From positions 2,480,001 to 2,544,000 of the forward strand of contig NZ_BJOR01000001.1 in the NCBI RefSeq assembly GCF_006540305.1: a stretch of 64,000 nt of DNA. Reading direction: 5' to 3'. Origin of the DNA: Streptomyces sp. 6-11-2. GTDB taxonomy: Bacteria; Actinomycetota; Actinomycetes; Streptomycetales; Streptomycetaceae. Shown one piece after another: positions 30,262-37,793 of the stretch (the stretch's first letter is position 1; the number at the start of each line of letters is the position of its first letter). The notes beneath the pieces were generated by a model, which had not been told where the DNA came from, ran no database searches, and saw nothing but the letters and a program-made list of their open reading frames with translations. The position numbers and the translations under genes were made by a program.

Positions 30262-31008
30262 TCACGCCACCGCCAACGCCCCCAGCAGCAGCCCGGTCAG
30301 GGCCCCGCCGAGCATGAACGGCCCCAGTGCGACGGCCGACTTGCGGCCCGCCCGGCGCAGCACCACCAGACCCAGTCCGTAGCCGGCGCCGTAGAGCAGC
30401 CCGGCGAAGGCGCCCACGGCGAGAACCGGCCAGCCGTACCAGCCGAGGGCCGCGCCGAGCGCCAGGGCGAGTTTGACGTCGCCGAAGCCCATGCCGGCCG
30501 GGTTGACGAGGAACAGCACGAAGTACGCGCCACCGAGGACGAGTCCGCCGAGCAGGGCAGTGGGCCACGAGCCCGCGGCACCGGGCAGTGCGGCGACGGC
30601 GCCGAGCAGGGCGACGGTCGCGGCGGCCAGCGGCAGCGTCAGCACGTCCGGGAGCCGGTGCACGCGGAGGTCGACGAGCGCCAGCAGCACGCCGACCGGC
30701 GCGGCGAGCAGCCAGACCGCCACCTCGGGGCGGGGCCCGGTGGCGGCGGCGAGCGCGGCGCAGACGAGCACGGTCACGACGGCCACGGCCCGGGCGCTCG
30801 GCCCGTACGGTCCGCACCCGGCCACCGCTCCCGTGCAGCGGGCCCGGCCCACCCAGCCCCCGAACGCGCCGGTGATCGGATGCCCGCCCGGGCACCGGGC
30901 GCTCCACGCCTCCCCGGCGCCGACCGAGAACCGGTGGGCGGCCCGGGGCAGCAGCAGCCCGGTCCCCGCACCCCACAGCGCGGCCACGACGGTCACCAGT
31001 ACACGCAC
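30262..31008 (-). CDS. A24 prepilin peptidase (TadV/CpaA-like)
   Basis: The 248-residue polytopic membrane protein carries both catalytic aspartates of A24 prepilin peptidases: ALVDLRVHRLPD in the middle and GMGFGDVKLA later (GxGD motif). It would cleave Flp, TadE-like and Flp-fused proteins of this locus. The GTG at 31008 is preferred (AGGG 8 bp upstream); it also lies 7 nt after a TAGGGT -10 hexamer, so the mRNA may be leaderless. The promoter carries the palindromic operator shared with the pilin operons. Confidence 0.88.
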   Translation of the reverse strand: MRVLVTVVAALWGAGTGLLLPRAAHRFSVGAGEAWSARCPGGHPITGAFGGWVGRARCTGAVAGCGPYGPSARAVAVVTVLVCAALAAATGPRPEVAVWLLAAPVGVLLALVDLRVHRLPDVLTLPLAAATVALLGAVAALPGAAGSWPTALLGGLVLGGAYFVLFLVNPAGMGFGDVKLALALGAALGWYGWPVLAVGAFAGLLYGAGYGLGLVVLRRAGRKSAVALGPFMLGGALTGLLLGALAVA

Positions 31009-31015
31009 GCCGGGG

Positions 31016-31059
31016 ACCCTAGCCGCGGCGTGCGCGCGGGGCATGGGCCCGTGGACCCA
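31016..31059 (-). promoter_or_regulatory. Shared tad operator and -10 (prepilin peptidase promoter)
   Basis: On the minus strand TGGGTCC-AC-GGGCCCA (31044-31059) is followed 22 bp later by the -10 hexamer TAGGGT (31016-31021). The same operator and spacing occur at three other promoters in the locus. Confidence 0.75.
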
Positions 31060-31132
31060 TGCGGGGCCCACCGCCCCGCCGGTACGGTCGGTCGGTCGGC
31101 AGGCACACGATTCGGCGGGAGGGCGGCTCGGC

Positions 31133-31495
31133 ATGGGACGACGCCGGCGTGACGGGCGGGGCAGGCTGATCGTGCACGGTTCGGCGCCGGTGACGGTCCC
31201 GCTGGAGCTGGCCACCTCCTACCGGGCCCGCACCAAGGGCCTGCTGGGCCGTGACGCCGTCGACGGCGCGATCCTGCTCTCCCCCGCCAACAGCGTGCAC
31301 ACCTTCCGCATGCGCATCCCGATCGACGTCGCCTACCTCGACCGCGACCTGCGCGTCCTCACCGTCGTCACCATGAGGCCGAACCGCCTGGGCCTGCCCC
31401 GCCCCCGCTCCCGCCACGTACTGGAGGCGGAGGCCGGGGCGATGGCGGGGTGGGGGCTGCGAGCGGGAGTGCTGGTGACGGTGGAGGCCGGGTAG
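31133..31495 (+). CDS. DUF192 protein
   Basis: The 120-residue protein matches DUF192 (PELATSYRARTKGLLGRDAVDGAILLSPANSVHTFRMRIPIDVAYLDRDLRVL pattern), a small beta-barrel family often beside Tad loci. It starts with ATG at 31133 behind GGGAGG and is divergent from the prepilin peptidase. The function of DUF192 is not established. No signal peptide is obvious in this start choice. Confidence 0.85.
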   Translation: MGRRRRDGRGRLIVHGSAPVTVPLELATSYRARTKGLLGRDAVDGAILLSPANSVHTFRMRIPIDVAYLDRDLRVLTVVTMRPNRLGLPRPRSRHVLEAEAGAMAGWGLRAGVLVTVEAG

Positions 31496-31497
31496 GG

Positions 31498-31516
31498 GCC
31501 GCCGGGACCCGGCGGC
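31498..31516. terminator. Hairpin between DUF192 and immunity-like gene
   Basis: GCCGCCGGG-A-CCCGGCGGC separates two converging genes. It begins 2 bp after the DUF192 stop codon. Confidence 0.55.
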
Positions 31517-31520
31517 GGCG

Positions 31521-32387
31521 TCACCACGGGACGTTCCTTGGACGGCGGTGCCACCACCAGCGCTCCGTCTTCCGGTCCGCCGCCTCGTCCGTCGCGCGGT
31601 GAGCGACCGGTGGTTCCTGTGTTTCCTCGGTGTGCTCACGGAAGACGCGGTCGAGCCGGGCCACGGCGGACCGCAATGCGTCGGCGCCGGGCTCGCCGGC
31701 CTGTCCGACGACGTCCGCGAGGTCGTCCCGGGCCTCCAGGTCACGCCGGAACAGGTCCTCCCGGTAGCGGCCCGAAGGCCGCCACCCGGATTCCAGCCTG
31801 CGGCACAGCCTCTCCCACACCCGCAGTCCGTAGTGCAGGTGTCCCTCGACGCTCGCCACCGGGCCCGTGGGCCGCCCGGCGAGGACGGCGTCGGACAGGG
31901 GCGTGCCGACGGGCTCCCGGTCCAGGATCTCCGGGAGCGTCTCCACCGTCGCGTCCGGCAGATCCGCCACCGGCTCCTCCACGGCCTCGACGCGGTACGC
32001 CGTGTCGTCCTCGGTGTCCAGCGCCTCCAGACGGCACCTGACCGAACGACCGTCAGGCGTCGCCGCCCAGTAGGCACTCGGCAGTTCGACCTCCGCGGGG
32101 TGGAGCACGGAACTGCCCGCCCTCACCGCGAGGCCCCGCGCGAGTCCTCCCTCCGTGAGGCGTCCGGCGGTGCCGTCCTCCACCGTGAGGTCCAGTTCGA
32201 GGGCGAGATCACCCGGCGGCAGCCGGCGGTAGGTGCACAGCACGGGAGCCTCCCAGTGCCGCCCTTCCTGATCGCCGTCCGCGTCAGCCACGTCCACCGC
32301 GTCCTCCGGGACCGCCAGCAGATCGGCCAGAGCCCCTCGAAGACGGGCCGGCGCCGGCGCCGCGACGGTGAAGAGGTTCGCGATCAC
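31521..32387 (-). CDS. Candidate immunity protein paired with Flp-tethered toxin
   Basis: The 288-residue soluble acidic protein has no signal peptide or recognised domain. Its GTG (32387) overlaps the stop codon of the toxin-like gene by GTGA, so it is translated from the same mRNA. The start VIANLFTVAAPAPARLRGALADLLAVPEDAVD and the central acidic half look like a cytosolic partner. Immunity function is inferred only from coupling and composition. The C-terminal ~30 residues are Arg/Trp-rich. Confidence 0.6.
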   Translation of the reverse strand: MIANLFTVAAPAPARLRGALADLLAVPEDAVDVADADGDQEGRHWEAPVLCTYRRLPPGDLALELDLTVEDGTAGRLTEGGLARGLAVRAGSSVLHPAEVELPSAYWAATPDGRSVRCRLEALDTEDDTAYRVEAVEEPVADLPDATVETLPEILDREPVGTPLSDAVLAGRPTGPVASVEGHLHYGLRVWERLCRRLESGWRPSGRYREDLFRRDLEARDDLADVVGQAGEPGADALRSAVARLDRVFREHTEETQEPPVAHRATDEAADRKTERWWWHRRPRNVPW

Positions 32388-34537
32388 TTGTACGTCCCGT
32401 CGTAGATCTCCTTGGCCTTCTGCACCTTCGCGGGATTGTTGACGAACTTGGGGTCGCGCTGCAATTGCTGCGACTTGCTCAGGTCGCCCTTGTTCCGCGC
32501 GATCTCCTTCAGCGCGGCGTACTCGATGCGGTCCAGCTCGACCAGTCCCGGACCGGACTTGGGGAAGACCGTCCCATTGGCCTCCACCTCGTACCTGCGG
32601 CCGTTGATCTCGTAGGTGTTCCCGTCCGGCGACAGGTTCGCCCGGCCCTTGGCGATGCCCTCGATGTCCGAGCGTACGAGGTCCTCGTTGCCCCTGAGGA
32701 TCACCGTGTTGCGCTCCTTGACCTGACCGCCCGACGCTCCGCTGATCGTGTGACGCTTGTTGGGGAACTTGAGCGTCTTCCCGCGCGCCGGGCCGGGAAC
32801 GTCGTCCCCCGCCTGCCACTCATTGGCCGGCCTGCCGCTCTCGCGCCGCGCGTCCTCGGCGGCCTCGTCCGCCTCGTCCGCCTGCTTGCGGGCCTCGGCG
32901 GCCTCCTTCTTCGCCTCCTCGTCGCAGTGCCCCTCGGCGAGGATCACGTAACGGGGGCCGCCCGCGGCGAGGACGGTGGTTCCGGTACCGGCGCCTCCTC
33001 CGAGGCCGCCGCCGCCCTCGTAGGGGATCCGGCGGGCGGGCGCGGCGATCGCGCAGCCGGACTCGCGTGCCTTGCGCTCGGCCTCGTCGGCCGCCTCGTC
33101 CGCCTTCTTCGCCGCCCGCTCGGCGCCCTCGACGTCACCGGCCCTGGCCGCCTTCTTGGCGTCCTCCGCCGCCTCGCCGGCCTGCTCCGCGAACTTGCCC
33201 AGCTTGCCGAGCTTCCCGAGTTTGCCGAGGTCGCCCACCTTCTCCACGACCTTGCCGACGTCGTAGCCGGGGATGAAGAGGGAGCCGATGTTCCAGACGA
33301 CGTGGGAGACGGCACGGGTCTTCTCGCCGTTGTTCCAGTCCTCGGCCACGTCGTCACCGATGAACATGTCCCACAGGACCGTCCCGCCGGTGTTCAGCGA
33401 GGCCCCGCCCCAGTCCCGGATGGCCCCGAAGTAGTCCCCGTCCGACCACTTCTTCCCGGCGTCCTTGGAGTCCTCCAGCCAGTCCTGCCCGAGCTGCTTG
33501 CCGTAGTCGGCGATCCCGCTGAGGGTGTCCCCCGGGTTCGTGACCATGTCCCAGATCCCGGTGACGTCCCCCCAGACACCGTCGACGAAGATCCCCTCAC
33601 CCACCTGCTTGAGCTGATCCCCGGCACACCCGAAGAAGGCACCGAAACCGGAGAAACAGCCGTCGTCCTTCTTCTCGTCGGGGCTGCTGGTGTTGTCGGT
33701 CCTGTCGGCTTCGGTGGTGGGGGTGTCTTCGGTGGGCGGGGTGTCTTCGGTGGCTTGGTCGCCGCCGGTGGTCTGGTCACCGCCGTCAGTGGTCGTGCCG
33801 CCGTCAGTGGCGGTGCCGCCATCGGTCGTGCTGCCGCCGGTCGTGGAGCCGCCACCCGTGGTGGTACTGCCATCAGTCGTGCCGCCGCCGGTACCGGCAC
33901 CGCCACCGGTCGTGCTGCCGCTGGTGTCGCCGGAGGCGTGGGTGTCGGTGCCGTTGCCCGCCGGGGCCGCGCAGCCCGTCCCGACGACCTTGCAGACCTG
34001 GGCCTCGATGCTCGCGAATATCTGCGTGCCGAGACCGCTGAGCACCAGCGCCAGCACGATGGCGGCCACGATCGCGACCAGGCCGACGTACTCGACCGCG
34101 GTCTGGCCTTCGTCCCCCCGCCGCCACCGGATCATCCGGGCGAGCGAGAAGAGACGGCGCTCGGCCCGCGCCGGCACCGGGAGTTCGTACCACTGCCGGG
34201 TCTCGGACTGAAGCAGGAAGTAGAGGATGAGGATGGGCAGGAGGAGCTGGATGCCCCCGCGGGCCGAACCTCCGGCGAGGTTGGCGAGCCCGCCGAGGAT
34301 CAGCCACACCTGCACGCCGATCAGCGCCCACCGGATCCGCCCCCCGCCCTCCCAGCTCCGCCGGGCGAGCCACCGGCCGAGCACCCCGGGCGCGGCCGCG
34401 TACGCGACGAGGGCGATGACACCGCCGTCGAGGGCGCCGTACGACCCGGCCGTCAGCAGCAGGCCGATCCCGCCGAGCACGGTGGCGACGAACAGCGCGT
34501 GCACGAGCACCAATGCCGCCGACAGCGACCGTGGCAT
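32384..34537 (-). CDS. Flp-pilin-tethered polymorphic-toxin-like protein
   Basis: The 717-residue protein has four hydrophobic helices (~7-113), then a type IVb prepilin motif RGDEG|QTAVEYVGL (cleavage after Gly144, Glu+5, Tyr+6) and a membrane helix. A Gly/Thr/Ser-rich linker (~190-300) and a Cys-containing pre-toxin-like region (DCFSGFGAFFGCAGD..) follow. After an Ala/Glu/Lys coiled coil, a ~115-residue C-terminal domain (TISGASGGQVKERNTVILRG..EINGRRYEVEANG..SGPGLVELDRIEY) has the look of polymorphic toxin tips. The start ATG follows GGGGAGGG. Coupling to the next gene suggests toxin-immunity; the enzymatic activity is unknown. Confidence 0.7.
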   Translation of the reverse strand: MPRSLSAALVLVHALFVATVLGGIGLLLTAGSYGALDGGVIALVAYAAAPGVLGRWLARRSWEGGGRIRWALIGVQVWLILGGLANLAGGSARGGIQLLLPILILYFLLQSETRQWYELPVPARAERRLFSLARMIRWRRGDEGQTAVEYVGLVAIVAAIVLALVLSGLGTQIFASIEAQVCKVVGTGCAAPAGNGTDTHASGDTSGSTTGGGAGTGGGTTDGSTTTGGGSTTGGSTTDGGTATDGGTTTDGGDQTTGGDQATEDTPPTEDTPTTEADRTDNTSSPDEKKDDGCFSGFGAFFGCAGDQLKQVGEGIFVDGVWGDVTGIWDMVTNPGDTLSGIADYGKQLGQDWLEDSKDAGKKWSDGDYFGAIRDWGGASLNTGGTVLWDMFIGDDVAEDWNNGEKTRAVSHVVWNIGSLFIPGYDVGKVVEKVGDLGKLGKLGKLGKFAEQAGEAAEDAKKAARAGDVEGAERAAKKADEAADEAERKARESGCAIAAPARRIPYEGGGGLGGGAGTGTTVLAAGGPRYVILAEGHCDEEAKKEAAEARKQADEADEAAEDARRESGRPANEWQAGDDVPGPARGKTLKFPNKRHTISGASGGQVKERNTVILRGNEDLVRSDIEGIAKGRANLSPDGNTYEINGRRYEVEANGTVFPKSGPGLVELDRIEYAALKEIARNKGDLSKSQQLQRDPKFVNNPAKVQKAKEIYDGTYK

Positions 34538-34572
34538 GTGCCCTCCCCCCGGTTGGCGCACAACTCCGGCCG

Positions 34573-34616
34573 AGGTTAGGGAACGGCCGCCTGCCCGGCA
34601 TGGGCCCGGAGACCCA
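34573..34616 (-). promoter_or_regulatory. Shared tad operator and -10 (toxin operon promoter)
   Basis: TGGGTCT-CC-GGGCCCA on the minus strand (34601-34616) lies 22 bp before TAACCT (34573-34578). A second TTGGG copy begins 12 bp upstream (34628). The spacing equals that at the prepilin peptidase promoter. Confidence 0.75.
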
Positions 34617-34676
34617 AACGGACACCCAATCAGCGCCCGGGCATCGCGGCCCGCTCACGACTGGTGGCGTACGCCG

Positions 34677-35303
34677 TCAGTTCTGGCTGCGGGGGAACGT
34701 GACCTCCACTCGGCGGTTCTTCTTGCGGCCGTCCTCCGTGGAGTTGTCCGCGATGGGGTACTGCTCGGCGTAACCACGCACATCGAAGGTGATGTTGGGG
34801 TCGTTCAGCTCCTGGGAGAGGACGTCCTGGACGGCGTTGGCGCGCTGCTTGGACAGGACCACGCCGTGCGCGTGCGTGCCGAGGTTGTCCGTGAAGCCGA
34901 AGACACGGACCTGGCTCGCCCTCTGCTTCTTGATCTCCTGCGCGATCGTGTTGATCCGGGACTTCGCCCGGTCGCTCAGCTTCGCGCTGTCCTTGGCGAA
35001 CAGCACCTCGGCCTGGAGGGCGAACGTCACGTCCGTGTTGGTGTCCTCACGGCGTTCCTCACCGCCCTGCTCCTCGACCACGGACTTGATGTCCAGCACC
35101 TTGGCTGCGGCGAGGGTGGCCCCCTCGGGCAGTTTCAGGTCGGGATCGCTCGGGTCGACCTTCACGGGGGCGGAGGCGGAGGGCTCCGTGCCCGGCGGCA
35201 CGCTGGGGCCACTGTCGGCACGGGCCGCCACGGCACCGTAGAGGTTCGCGACGGTCATGACGCCGGCGGCTGTGAGGGCGAGGGTGAGACGGGTGTGGGT
35301 CAT
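34677..35303 (-). CDS. OmpA-like peptidoglycan-binding secreted protein
   Basis: The 208-residue protein has a signal peptide (residues ~1-30) and a C-terminal OmpA-like domain (LQAEVLFAKDSAKLSDRAKSRI..QVRVFGFTDNLG..LSKQRANAVQDVL..RGYAEQYPIADNS..NRRVEV). OmpA domains bind peptidoglycan, so it may anchor the pilus or its cargo in the wall. The ATG at 35303 follows GAGG and lies 9 bp after the lipoprotein stop, indicating one operon with the Flp pilin. Confidence 0.88.
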   Translation of the reverse strand: MTHTRLTLALTAAGVMTVANLYGAVAARADSGPSVPPGTEPSASAPVKVDPSDPDLKLPEGATLAAAKVLDIKSVVEEQGGEERREDTNTDVTFALQAEVLFAKDSAKLSDRAKSRINTIAQEIKKQRASQVRVFGFTDNLGTHAHGVVLSKQRANAVQDVLSQELNDPNITFDVRGYAEQYPIADNSTEDGRKKNRRVEVTFPRSQN

Positions 35304-35311
35304 TCGGGGCC

Positions 35312-35887
35312 TCACCCGGAGATCTGAATGGTGGCGGCGGGGAACTGGGGAAGCTGGAAAGTGACCTCTGAGGTGCTGGAGGGCGGCGACGGGAACTGCA
35401 TGAAGACGCCCACGGACTGCCCCGGCTTGACGGCCGGGAAGCCGGTCGTGGTAAGGGGACGGCCGTCAGTGTCCCGTAGCACGTAGTAACGCTTCTTACC
35501 CTTGGCGTCCACCAGAGTGGCACCGCCGAGAGAAACTCCGTGTCGAAGGATCTCAGTCTCGTCACCGCTCAACTGCGCTGGAACGTTGGCTACTTTCGAG
35601 CCATCGTTCTTCAGAGTGCCGTTCACGGTGACGAAGCCACCCGAGTCTCGCTTGGCCTCGGTGATTTGCAAGAGAAACCCGTCGGGCCCCGTCAGCTCGG
35701 CCAGGGGCTGTTCAGACTGCCCCTCCTGAGCACTCGGATTGGATCCGCCGCCCTTGGATGCGGACGCCGAAGCATCCGGCTTCTTGTCGCCGCCACCGCC
35801 ACAACCGGTCGCGCCCATGGCCAACCCGACCGCCACGGTCAACGCGACCAACCCCCTACGGGCCTTCGCAGTGAACCGAATGCTCAT
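35312..35887 (-). CDS. Predicted lipoprotein of the Flp operon
   Basis: The 191-residue product has a lipoprotein signal with lipobox MGATGC near residue 28, followed by a Gly/Ser/Lys linker and a beta-rich C-terminal region. No domain was recognised. The ATG at 35887 is preferred over a GTG one codon upstream because of the GAAGGAAG spacing. It sits between the TadG-like and OmpA-like genes and probably forms part of the pilus-associated surface apparatus. Confidence 0.8.
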   Translation of the reverse strand: MSIRFTAKARRGLVALTVAVGLAMGATGCGGGGDKKPDASASASKGGGSNPSAQEGQSEQPLAELTGPDGFLLQITEAKRDSGGFVTVNGTLKNDGSKVANVPAQLSGDETEILRHGVSLGGATLVDAKGKKRYYVLRDTDGRPLTTTGFPAVKPGQSVGVFMQFPSPPSSTSEVTFQLPQFPAATIQISG

Positions 35888-35921
35888 CACTCAGCTTCCT
35901 TCATCACTCGTCGTTCGCTTG

Positions 35922-36518
35922 TCAGTCGGCCAGATGGACGTCGAAGAGGTCCTCGGGTTGCGGCAGGTCTGTGAGGTGCTCAGGATCAAGGTCCCAGTGC
36001 CGGTTGTTCTTACAGGTGATCCGCGGGAGTACATCCTCGTCGTCAGAACCCTCAAGGGGAGGGTCAAACGTGCACAGCGGCTCGATGACGGCGCTGGCGT
36101 GCGCCTTGGAATGTTTGTCCTCCGTGCCGGGGACGACGGACTCCCCGACCGACTTGTCGGTCTGGACGTACACCGTGTACCTCAACAACAAGGGCTGGCA
36201 GCCGTCCACGTGGGCTTCGTTCTGCTGTGCCAGTTGGTACGCGCGCCAGCAGCCGTTCATCAGGGCCGCGTTGCCGTTCAGGAGGTCCTGCCACTTGGTT
36301 GGATCCAGCACGGCGTCCGCCCACTCGCCCGCGAGTTGGTCCCGGGTGTCCTGCGCCGCTGCCAGGGCCGCCGCGTCTGCCGCCGTCTGCGCCCCGTTTC
36401 GATTGGCTGCCGCCTGGCCGACCGCCAGGTATGCGAACGCGAGAAAGAGCAGGCCCCCCACCACCATGATGTAGATGGGGAAGGCCTGCCCTGAGTCGTC
36501 CCTGCGCGACCGCGTCAC
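35922..36518 (-). CDS. TadG-like pilus assembly protein
   Basis: The 198-residue protein begins with a prepilin-like segment (RDDSG|QAFPIYIMVVGGLLFLAFAYLAVG). It lacks the Glu+5 of true pilins, as TadG proteins do. The TadG-typical NRNGAQTAADAAALAAAQD follows, then a Cys-containing extracytoplasmic domain. The GTG at 36518 overlaps the Flp stop by 4 bp (GTGA), so it is translated with the pilin. Confidence 0.82.
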   Translation of the reverse strand: MTRSRRDDSGQAFPIYIMVVGGLLFLAFAYLAVGQAAANRNGAQTAADAAALAAAQDTRDQLAGEWADAVLDPTKWQDLLNGNAALMNGCWRAYQLAQQNEAHVDGCQPLLLRYTVYVQTDKSVGESVVPGTEDKHSKAHASAVIEPLCTFDPPLEGSDDEDVLPRITCKNNRHWDLDPEHLTDLPQPEDLFDVHLAD

Positions 36519-36751
36519 CCGCCGGTGACCTCGGTGACCTTGTCCTTGATCGCGTTGTAGATCGACTGGCCGATGTCCGTACCAGTAATCGCCAGCACGA
36601 TCGCCACCACCACCGCGATGATGCCCAGGTACTCGACCGCGGTCTGCCCCCTGTCGCCGGCGCGGCGCCGCATCGCCTCGGCCGTGGTGTTCTTCCAGCC
36701 GTTCACGCGGACCTTGGTCGCAACCGCGGTCTTCAGCATCAGGTCGCTCAT
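36515..36751 (-). CDS. flp: Flp-type pilin
   Basis: The 78-residue preprotein shows the type IVb pilin motif GDRG|QTAVEYLGIIAVVVAIVLAI, with cleavage after Gly35, Glu+5 and Tyr+6. The mature product would be ~43 residues and almost entirely one helix, as in other Flp pilins. Its ATG follows GGAGGGG at 6-bp spacing. Downstream TadG-like, lipoprotein and OmpA-like genes are in the same operon; the promoter carries the shared operator. Confidence 0.92.
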   Translation of the reverse strand: MSDLMLKTAVATKVRVNGWKNTTAEAMRRRAGDRGQTAVEYLGIIAVVVAIVLAITGTDIGQSIYNAIKDKVTEVTGG

Positions 36752-36797
36752 GGTGTTCCCCTCCGGGTTCGGTCTCGGTGCCGCTTGCGACACCGGA

Positions 36798-36842
36798 AAC
36801 GTATGCCGGAACACCCCGTCCGCCAGAGGGTCCCCGGACCCA
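36798..36842 (-). promoter_or_regulatory. Shared tad operator and -10 (Flp operon promoter)
   Basis: TGGGTCC-GG-GGACCCT on the minus strand (36827-36842) lies 23 bp before TACGTT (36798-36803). The last base deviates from the palindrome seen at the other three sites. Three TGGG copies at 36866, 36854 and 36842 show an exact 12-bp period. Confidence 0.75.
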
Positions 36843-36899
36843 ATCCCGGGCCCAAAGCGAGACCCAGCCACGCTTCCCCCGTACCGTCGTCATCACGCT

Positions 36900-37793
36900 T
36901 CACCCCAGCCCTCGTGACGAACCCGGGGCCGTGCCCAGCCACTTGGCGGCGGCCTCGGAACGGCTGGTGCTGTGCAGCTTGGCGAAGATGCGGTTGATGT
37001 GGTTCTTGACGGTCTTCTCGCTGATGAAGCAGGTGGCGGCGATCTGCTGGTTGGTCATGCCGGACGCGATGAGGTCCATGATCTCCGCCTCCCTCGCGCT
37101 GAGTTGGAACCTCGACCTGTCGACGGCGGCCGGACGGCCACCTGTCCATCCAGACGAGGACTGTCCCACATCCGGTTGCAACTGCGAAAGACGTGGAGCA
37201 GATGTGGCTGGTTCATGCGACGTTGAGAAGGTGTGATCGTGTGCGATCGCACCCTCCACCGGCTGGTCCCGGCGCAGCCGGGCCACCAGGGCGCCCGCCG
37301 CCGTGGGAGTGAAATGGGCCCTGCCCTCCTTGATGTCACGTACGGCGGTGACGAGTTGGTCGGCCGTGAACTCGCCGTGGACCAGGTAGCCGCCCGCACC
37401 CAGGCGCAGGGCCTCCTGGACGATCTCCGACCCGCTGCTGTAGGTCAGCATCATGACCGGGGCGATCCGGACCAGGTACGGCAGCGCGGAGAGGCCGTCC
37501 ACGCCGGGCATGCGGACGTCGAGCAGGACGACGTCGGGACGGTGCTGCTGGGCGGCCTCCCAGGCGGCGCGGCCGTCGGCGGCCTCGGCCACCACCGTGA
37601 TGTCGGCGCGACCGGAGAGCAGGGCCGTCAGGCCGGCGCGGACCACGGGGTTGTCGTCGGCCACGACGACGCGCAGGGGCGCGGCCGGTGCGGGCTGTGG
37701 GAAGCCCTCGAAAGGGTTGGAAGTCGTCTGGTCCGGCACGGCGGCGGCCTCCTCTCTGGGTCGTGGAGCAGGGATGGATGGTCGGACGGTCAT
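36900..37793 (-). CDS. NarL/LuxR-type response regulator
   Basis: The 297-residue protein has a receiver domain (VVVADDNPVVRAG, phospho-acceptor Asp92 in LLDVRMPGVDG) and a C-terminal LuxR HTH (LSAREAEIMDLIASGMTNQQIAATCFISEKTVKNHINRIFAKL). The conserved receiver Lys is replaced by His in GGYLVHGEF. The ATG overlaps the kinase stop (ATGA). It is the best candidate for the activator of the four tad operators. The N-terminal ~35 residues are a non-conserved extension. Confidence 0.92.
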   Translation of the reverse strand: MTVRPSIPAPRPREEAAAVPDQTTSNPFEGFPQPAPAAPLRVVVADDNPVVRAGLTALLSGRADITVVAEAADGRAAWEAAQQHRPDVVLLDVRMPGVDGLSALPYLVRIAPVMMLTYSSGSEIVQEALRLGAGGYLVHGEFTADQLVTAVRDIKEGRAHFTPTAAGALVARLRRDQPVEGAIAHDHTFSTSHEPATSAPRLSQLQPDVGQSSSGWTGGRPAAVDRSRFQLSAREAEIMDLIASGMTNQQIAATCFISEKTVKNHINRIFAKLHSTSRSEAAAKWLGTAPGSSRGLG

